Below, in pieces: positions 43,741-48,078 of a stretch of 48,078 bases of DNA. Under the pieces are notes generated by a model. It saw nothing but the letters and a program-made list of their open reading frames with translations. It had not been told where the DNA came from and ran no database searches. The stretch is taken from positions 1 to 48,078 of the forward strand of contig JAJZKA010000007.1 of assembly GCA_021809805.1 (NCBI GenBank), given 5' to 3'. The number at the start of each line of letters is the position of its first letter. Position 1 is the stretch's first letter. The position numbers and the translations under genes were made by a program. The DNA comes from Actinomycetes bacterium. GTDB lineage: Bacteria > Actinomycetota > Acidimicrobiia > Acidimicrobiales > Bog-793.

Positions 43741-44702
43741 CCGACTTCGCCGACCAGCTCGTGACGCGCACGATCGAGCGCGTGCTCCGGCGCGATGCCC
43801 GCGCCGTCGCGCTGCTCGGGCTCACCCCCACCGCGCTCGCCGTGCGAGCAGCGCTCGACCGCGCCGGATTGGGGCAGCGCGTGATCGGCATCTTCGTTCA
43901 GGACCCACCGCGGGGTGACGACAGCCTGCTCGCGCTGAGCGAGCTCGCCACCCGACCCCACGACCTTCTCGTCGTCTGCGAAGACGCAGGTAAGGCCGCG
44001 CTGCTCGACGCCTACCGCGCCCACGCCGGCGCGCAGCACCCGCCGCCCGATGCGGTGATCGCCGGCGTCGCGCACCTCGCCTTCGCCGACCCCGACTTCG
44101 ATGAGCTAAACGCCCCGGCGCTCGTGCCCTCCTACGCCACCGGCTCGCCCAATACGCGCGAGCACCTGTTTGCCTGCCTGAAGGCCGCGACCGCGGCCGG
44201 CCTACGCGGAGCGATCGTCGAGTTCGGCGCGTTCAAGGGCGGAACTACCGCCTGGCTGGCCCGCGCCGCCGCCCATCTCGGCCTCGGCGACTGTCAGATC
44301 ATCGGGCTGGACTCCTGGGCTGGATTTCCGCCGCGCCGCTCGGTGCTCGATCTCTACGAGCATCCACGCTGCGTCTTTACCGACCTTGAGGCCGTCCGCG
44401 CCTACGTGGAGCCTTTCGGCGTGAAGCTCATCGCTGGCGACATCAGCGACACTTACCGGCAGCTCGAGGGCATGCCGCTGCTGTTGGCGTTCTTTGACAC
44501 CGACAACTACAGCCCCGCACGGGCGGCACTTGAACTGTGCGCCGACCAGCTCGTGATCGGCGGCAGCATCGTGTTTGACCATGTCGCCACCGTCTCGGAC
44601 TACGTCGACACGCTCGGGGAGCGAATGGCAGCCTACGAGGTGCTCGGCGCCCGCGCATTTCAACACCTTCACGGCACCGGCGTATTTACCAAGCTGGCCT
44701 GA
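43737..44702 (+). CDS. TylF/MycF-like SAM-dependent methyltransferase
   Basis: This 321-aa class I methyltransferase has its TylF-type domain in the C-terminal 190 residues: SAM motif IVEFGAFKGGTTAWLARAA (about 160-178), IIGLDSWAGFP, and the Asp-rich metal site LAFFDTDNYSPARAALE. The N-terminal 130 residues form a separate Rossmann-like region (AVALLGLTPTALAVRAAL, LLVVCEDAGK). TylF-type enzymes methylate sugar hydroxyls in macrolides; here it could methylate a group placed on a base or on a sugar donor (inference). Last gene of the plus operon, ending 12 bp before a convergent MazG gene. Confidence 0.85.
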   Translation: MTDFADQLVTRTIERVLRRDARAVALLGLTPTALAVRAALDRAGLGQRVIGIFVQDPPRGDDSLLALSELATRPHDLLVVCEDAGKAALLDAYRAHAGAQHPPPDAVIAGVAHLAFADPDFDELNAPALVPSYATGSPNTREHLFACLKAATAAGLRGAIVEFGAFKGGTTAWLARAAAHLGLGDCQIIGLDSWAGFPPRRSVLDLYEHPRCVFTDLEAVRAYVEPFGVKLIAGDISDTYRQLEGMPLLLAFFDTDNYSPARAALELCADQLVIGGSIVFDHVATVSDYVDTLGERMAAYEVLGARAFQHLHGTGVFTKLA

Positions 44703-44714
44703 GGCGCCCGACGC

Positions 44715-45596
44715 TCAGTCGATCGGCTCGAACTCGATCGCGCGCGCCTCGAGGTCCAGGTGCACGATTCCTCCGCGTGCCGCATAAAGCTCACGCCAGA
44801 TGGCGAAGCCCCGCAGGATCGTCTGCTCCCATTCGTGTGCGGAGCGGTCCCGCACCTCGAGACGCGAGACGAGCCTGATGATCGCCTGCAGCAAGGAGAA
44901 GTCGACATGCTCGACACCGTCGAGAAACTGCTCGTCACGCCCATACTCAAACACGAAGGCCGAGATTGCCTCCTCGATAACTGTTGCGCGGCCGCCGTCC
45001 TCGACCTCGCGGACCTTCGCGTCGCTGTTGCGTTTAGCCCCGAAAAACAGCCTGGTTAGCGGCGACCAGCCCAGCATCGCTGCGTAGCTCAGATGGAAGA
45101 CGTCGTGATAGCGGTACCCGTCATCCTCGTAGGCGTTATCGGTCAGCTGGCTACCGAGCTGCTTCCCATCGGGGCCGAAGAGACGCACGACCGTCTTCTC
45201 GCCGTCCTGGGACTCGACGAAACGGACGTGGGTCTGTCTCGGAAGACGCTCATGTTCGGGGAAGTGCTCATCGCCGATCGGCAGGGGAAGCGTCTGGCCG
45301 TCGCGTGGCCAACGGCCGGCCACCTTCCGCAGATTCTGCTGTGCGATCTCGTCCAGCCCCAACCCCAGCTTTTCAGCCAGATTCGCCACGTACCAGAGCA
45401 CATCTCCGAGCTCTTCGGCCATCTGAGCGTTGAAAAGCTTATGTGCGTCACCGTCGCGCAGACGTTTCTTGACGTGACGGACCAGCGAACCGACCTCCGA
45501 GCTCAGGCCGATCACCGGAAATAGTAAGGCGCCCTCATCATCCCCAGGACGTTGGTCTGTTCGGTTGGCCTCCTGCTGGTAGTCGTTCAGGTCCAC
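44715..45596 (-). CDS. MazG-type nucleotide pyrophosphohydrolase fusion protein
   Basis: This 293-aa protein has an N-terminal MazG domain (about 23-98) with the metal motif SSEVGSLVRHVKK (Glu34) and AEELGDVLWYV (Glu61, Glu62, Asp65). Its C-terminal 150 residues (DDGYRYHDVFHLSYAAMLGWSPLTRLFFGAK ... EEAISAFVFEYG) form a second helical domain with His/Asp/Glu residues that I recall from MazG-like proteins but cannot name. GTG at 45596 is chosen because the domain starts right after it; the open frame continues upstream into non-protein-like sequence. A role in sanitising a dNTP pool (for example hydrolysing dTTP or a modified dNTP) would complement the modification operon. Confidence 0.8.
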   Translation of the reverse strand: MDLNDYQQEANRTDQRPGDDEGALLFPVIGLSSEVGSLVRHVKKRLRDGDAHKLFNAQMAEELGDVLWYVANLAEKLGLGLDEIAQQNLRKVAGRWPRDGQTLPLPIGDEHFPEHERLPRQTHVRFVESQDGEKTVVRLFGPDGKQLGSQLTDNAYEDDGYRYHDVFHLSYAAMLGWSPLTRLFFGAKRNSDAKVREVEDGGRATVIEEAISAFVFEYGRDEQFLDGVEHVDFSLLQAIIRLVSRLEVRDRSAHEWEQTILRGFAIWRELYAARGGIVHLDLEARAIEFEPID

Positions 45597-45879
45597 AAGT
45601 GAACCGTACGTGGTGCAGCGGTCCGGAATCAACCGGCGGCCGCTTACCCTGCGGCGATGCCTGATGAGACGTGGTCGCGGCGGCTCTAAGCCAGCCACAC
45701 GCGCCGCAGCATTCGTCTCCCTGATCACCGATGTGCTCGTCGGCGTTGGTTCATGACTGCGGCAAATGGGCTTAGGTAGCCCAGCACAAGGCCACAGGAC
45801 AGCAGCCGTCACGGCCTCTCGTATTGAAGACTGACTATCCCTTTCGCCGGAGAGGCAGCTCACCCGACCCCACTGCCTC
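45597..45879. other. Non-coding stretch before repeat copy B
   Basis: No gene with motif support is seen between the MazG start and the repeat. It should hold the MazG promoter, but no clear -35/-10 pair stands out. Confidence 0.35.
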
Positions 45880-45951
45880 GGCGACAACTGGCGGGCCCGC
45901 CGGGTCTGCTCCGCACCACCGAACTAGGCCCTTACCGTGCGTTCGGCCAGT
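45880..45951 (-). repeat. Inverted repeat copy B (uninterrupted)
   Basis: Read on the minus strand these 72 bp match copy A (37095-37123 joined to 38131-38174) with 4 substitutions and one missing G. The GC-rich palindrome is present with one change (CTGGCGGGCCCGCCGG at 45888-45903). It preserves the pre-insertion site CCTAGTTCGG. Copies A and B bracket the base-modification/protease island in inverted orientation. Confidence 0.85.
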
Positions 45952-46803
45952 GACGTGAGCCTAAGCGATCGCCACCCGCCAGCTATCGCTCCCAGCCTGG
46001 GACGAGATCCGCGGTCGCGAGTGCCTTGGCGACCAGGCAGCGGACCCGGAACGCGACTGCTGAACGAACGCTGTGCCCAGGACGGAATGGCGGCGCTTTG
46101 TTCCGGGGCCGGGACCCCGGGCGTGCTCAGGCGGGCCTTGGGCCGGGCTGGTGCTCGCCAAGCCCGAAAAGCCGAGCCGGCGCTACACCCGCCTCAGCGT
46201 ATGTCACCGGGCGCTGCTCGCCCCCCGATTCCGCGAGAGGAAGGGACGCTCGGCTCGAGCCGGTGCGTCGCCCACGGGTGCAACCACAGCGTGGGGCAGC
46301 GTGACGCGAAGCTCCCCGGGTCAATATTGGTACCAGCCAATGCAGCGAACACCCGGGTAACGAGCAGCTCGCTCTCACGCATCCAGAAGCCGTCCTGCTG
46401 ACGGACCGTGGTGGCGGGCGCAGACGGGCCGTCACGCAGGGAGTGGACTGCGAGACTGCCGAAGAGCGCCTGCCCGACCGCCAGTTCGTTCGCGAGCCTC
46501 GACAGGAGGTTGACCGCAACGACGATGGACAGACCAGGATCCTCATAGCGGCCACTCTGATTGCTCGGGAACAAAGCCACGCCCCACAAGCCCAAGCCGC
46601 AGCAGACGTGCTGCTCGCCAAACCCGAACGCAACATGGCCGTCTGCACCGCTCGCATCCACAAGCTCTGGGGATCATCTGGCTCAGCACTCATACGAACG
46701 TGACCGCTCAGAGCTTTCCGAGAATCTCGCTTCGCCAGATCCGCGTTACACAGCCGCAGCGGCAAAGTCCAGGCGGCCTGATCGCTGCAACACGCAGCCT
46801 GGG
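45952..46803. other. No supported gene (possible decayed sequence)
   Basis: About 850 bp without a gene that I can support. Open frames exist on both strands (for example 46194-46661 minus), but none shows a domain, coherent codon pattern or ribosome binding site. The location between a repeat and integrase-proximal genes suggests degraded mobile DNA. Confidence 0.35.
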
Positions 46804-47037
46804 TCAGCCGGCAACACCGACCGGCGGTGAGGGCAGCAGCCCGAGCAGATCGCCAGGCAGCCGCTCGCTGGCTTGCCAGTACTCCAGGCCGACCAGGTGA
46901 CGGTCGGTGGGATCAAGCTCGCGCAGACCAAAGTCGGTCTCCTCGGAGATAACGACGTTGGGGTCGTAGTCCTCGAAACGAAACCACGCGATGTCGGCCT
47001 TGGCGTCATAGTGGCCGTCGATCTTCACGGTCTTCAT
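46804..47037 (-). CDS. DUF2283 family protein (antitoxin-like)
   Basis: This 77-aa protein starts MKTVKIDGHYDAKADIAWFRF, with the DUF2283 pattern ending in GLRELDPTDRHLVGLEYWQASERLP. The ATG is 1 bp past the stop of the DUF4258-like gene upstream, so they form a two-gene operon. DUF2283 proteins are commonly paired with DUF4258 proteins as presumed antitoxin and toxin. A longer frame from 47067 overlaps the upstream gene and is rejected. Confidence 0.8.
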   Translation of the reverse strand: MKTVKIDGHYDAKADIAWFRFEDYDPNVVISEETDFGLRELDPTDRHLVGLEYWQASERLPGDLLGLLPSPPVGVAG

Positions 47038-47038
47038 G

Positions 47039-47278
47039 CTAGCCCCGCCGCCACAGCGTGACCACAAGCGCGGTCAACTCGTCACCCTCCGGATAGTTGT
47101 AGGCAACAACCAGGCGCCCCACTTGCACCAGCCAGTCCGCTGCACGCGCGTTCCGCGTACGCCCGTCATGACCGCCAAGGATCGCGTCCTCGACATCCAG
47201 CCTGGTGACGGCCAGCAGCTGCGCCTTGACCAGCGCATGGTCGGTCCACAGCACGGCCAGCGGACCGTGAGCTCTCAT
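47039..47278 (-). CDS. DUF4258-like protein (toxin-like)
   Basis: This 79-aa protein reads VLWTDHALVKAQLLAVTRLDVEDAILGGHDGRTRNARAADWLV ... LVVAYNYPEGDELTALVVTLWRR, the pattern of DUF4258/RelE-like small toxins (His-Ala near the start, basic middle, hydrophobic C-terminal strands). It precedes the DUF2283 gene, the standard order of this pair, and lies 44 bp from the integrase. It probably stabilises the element by addiction (inference). Confidence 0.75.
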   Translation of the reverse strand: MRAHGPLAVLWTDHALVKAQLLAVTRLDVEDAILGGHDGRTRNARAADWLVQVGRLVVAYNYPEGDELTALVVTLWRRG

Positions 47279-47322
47279 CGAAACCGTGCTCCGGAGAAGG
47301 ACCGCGCGTGCAAGGCCGGGCC

Positions 47323-48078
47323 TTACTTTTCCAAGCGTCCCGGAGCGTGCCCGCCGCTCTCCCGCAGGACGGCCTCATCCCGGGTGCGCCCGGCCGGCTG
47401 CTCGATCGCGAAGGCCGCGGCAACCAGCCGCGCGTCATCCGCGTGCGGGGCGTAGTGCAGGTACTTCATCGTCGTCTGGATGTCTGAGTGGCCCATCCAC
47501 TCCTGCACACGGCGCACATCAGCCTTGGCGATCATCCGCGTACCGAACGTGTGACGCAGGTCATGGAAACGCAGGGTCCGAAGGTTGGCACGCCTAAGCG
47601 CGGTCTTGTAGCGGATCCTCAATGCCGAGTCCGACAGGTACTGGCCGGTCTCGCTGGCGAAAACCAGGTCATCGTCACCGATCCAGTGCTCGCGGGCGGA
47701 AAGCTTCGCCAGGGCAGACGCCACATCCGGCGCCATCGGCACCGAGCGAACCTTGCCTGACTTCGGGGTCGTCAGCTGCCCGCCAGCCCAACTGGACCGC
47801 ACACGGATCACCGAACCGGAGAAGTCGACGTCGCGCCAGCGCAAAGCCAGCAGCTCACCCATCCGCAGACCCGTGAACGCAGCCGTCAAGTAGATCGCGC
47901 CATCAAGCTCCGAGGAAGCGGCGCGCACCAACGCCCACACCTCCTCGGGCGCGAGCACCTCAATGTCACCGCTGGAGCGTTGCGGGTGCTTCTCGACCCT
48001 GGCCAGCGGGTTCCCGTCCAGCCCATACATCCGCTGCGCGCGCCGGAAGATCCCGTGCAGCTGAATCAGCAGCTTGTT
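47323..48078 (-). CDS. Tyrosine-type site-specific integrase, N-terminus outside window
   Basis: The C-terminal 250 or so residues of a phage-type integrase are present. The catalytic set is visible: Arg in TGLRMGELLALRW, HDLRHTFGTRM (His-x-x-Arg), and GHSDIQTTMKYLHYAP with the nucleophilic Tyr. The frame is open across the window edge (NKLLIQLHGIFRRAQRM before the first internal Met), so the N-terminal arm- and core-binding domains lie outside. It is the likely enzyme that integrated the element at the tRNA-Lys gene, whose 3' half remains at 159-200. Close to the expected intact tRNA just beyond the right end. Confidence 0.93.
   Translation of the reverse strand, partial: NKLLIQLHGIFRRAQRMYGLDGNPLARVEKHPQRSSGDIEVLAPEEVWALVRAASSELDGAIYLTAAFTGLRMGELLALRWRDVDFSGSVIRVRSSWAGGQLTTPKSGKVRSVPMAPDVASALAKLSAREHWIGDDDLVFASETGQYLSDSALRIRYKTALRRANLRTLRFHDLRHTFGTRMIAKADVRRVQEWMGHSDIQTTMKYLHYAPHADDARLVAAAFAIEQPAGRTRDEAVLRESGGHAPGRLEK

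Noticed and set aside
45597-45887. N-terminal extension of the MazG fusion
   Set aside because: The extra residues are low-complexity and non-conserved and run into the inverted repeat; the domain starts after GTG 45596.
46194-46661. Minus-strand open frame that looks partly protein-like
   Set aside because: No recognised domain, uncertain start and neighbouring degenerate DNA; left as unassigned.

Overview
The window is GC-rich bacterial DNA with many GTG starts and GTGA or ATGA stop/start overlaps. The style, together with an actinobacterial-type MobF relaxase, IS982-like element and DISARM genes, suggests an actinobacterium; the exact lineage cannot be fixed from sequence alone. The left end (159-200, minus) carries only the 3' half of a tRNA-Lys(TTT). 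The right end runs into a tyrosine integrase that leaves the window. The orientation of the half-tRNA places the inserted DNA to its right, so most or all of the window looks like the interior of one large tRNA-targeting integrated element or stacked elements.

Region 1 (664-14469) is a carbohydrate or polyol catabolic locus. It holds an RbsABC-type transporter (minus), a SorC/DeoR-type regulator (minus), and a plus-strand operon: SDR dehydrogenase, FGGY kinase, GlpD-like FAD dehydrogenase, class II aldolase-like protein, fused E1 alpha-beta of a 2-oxoacid/acetoin dehydrogenase, a free lipoyl domain and an E2 catalytic domain. Four copies of an operator-like palindrome TCACA-N2-TGTGA lie upstream of the two operons; at both promoters one copy sits exactly one base before a TTGAC(A/C) -35 box.

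Region 2 (14778-30235, minus) is a class 1 DISARM anti-phage system (drmD, drmMI, drmA, drmB, drmC). An AAA ATPase plus DUF4276/TOPRIM-like gene pair is embedded between drmMI and drmA. A decayed HTH regulator lies directly upstream.

Region 3 (31217-36547, plus) is a mobilization module: 10-bp tandem operator or iteron arrays, an excisionase-like HTH protein, a VirD4/TraG coupling protein and a MobF relaxase-helicase. No type IV channel genes are seen.

Region 4 (36600-38174) holds a dead integrase copy and a 1003-bp IS982-like element with a CTAG target duplication and a frameshifted transposase. The IS sits inside one copy of a 73-bp sequence whose uninterrupted partner lies inverted at 45880-45951.

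Region 5 (38364-45596), bracketed by those inverted repeats, is the most unusual part. It encodes a phosphopantetheinyl transferase, an acyl carrier protein, an XRE regulator, an ImmA/IrrE metallopeptidase fused to a chagasin (I42) papain-inhibitor domain, a papain-like (C1) protease, a thymidylate-synthase-like protein, a 5-hmdU-DNA-kinase / alpha-glutamyl-putrescinyl-thymine-pyrophosphorylase family protein, a DUF1599 (nucleotide-modification-associated) protein, a TylF-like methyltransferase and a MazG pyrophosphohydrolase fusion. I read it as a candidate thymine/uracil-base hypermodification system with a carrier-protein arm and a protease/inhibitor control module.

Region 6 (46804-48078, minus) has a DUF4258/DUF2283 toxin-antitoxin-like pair and the integrase.
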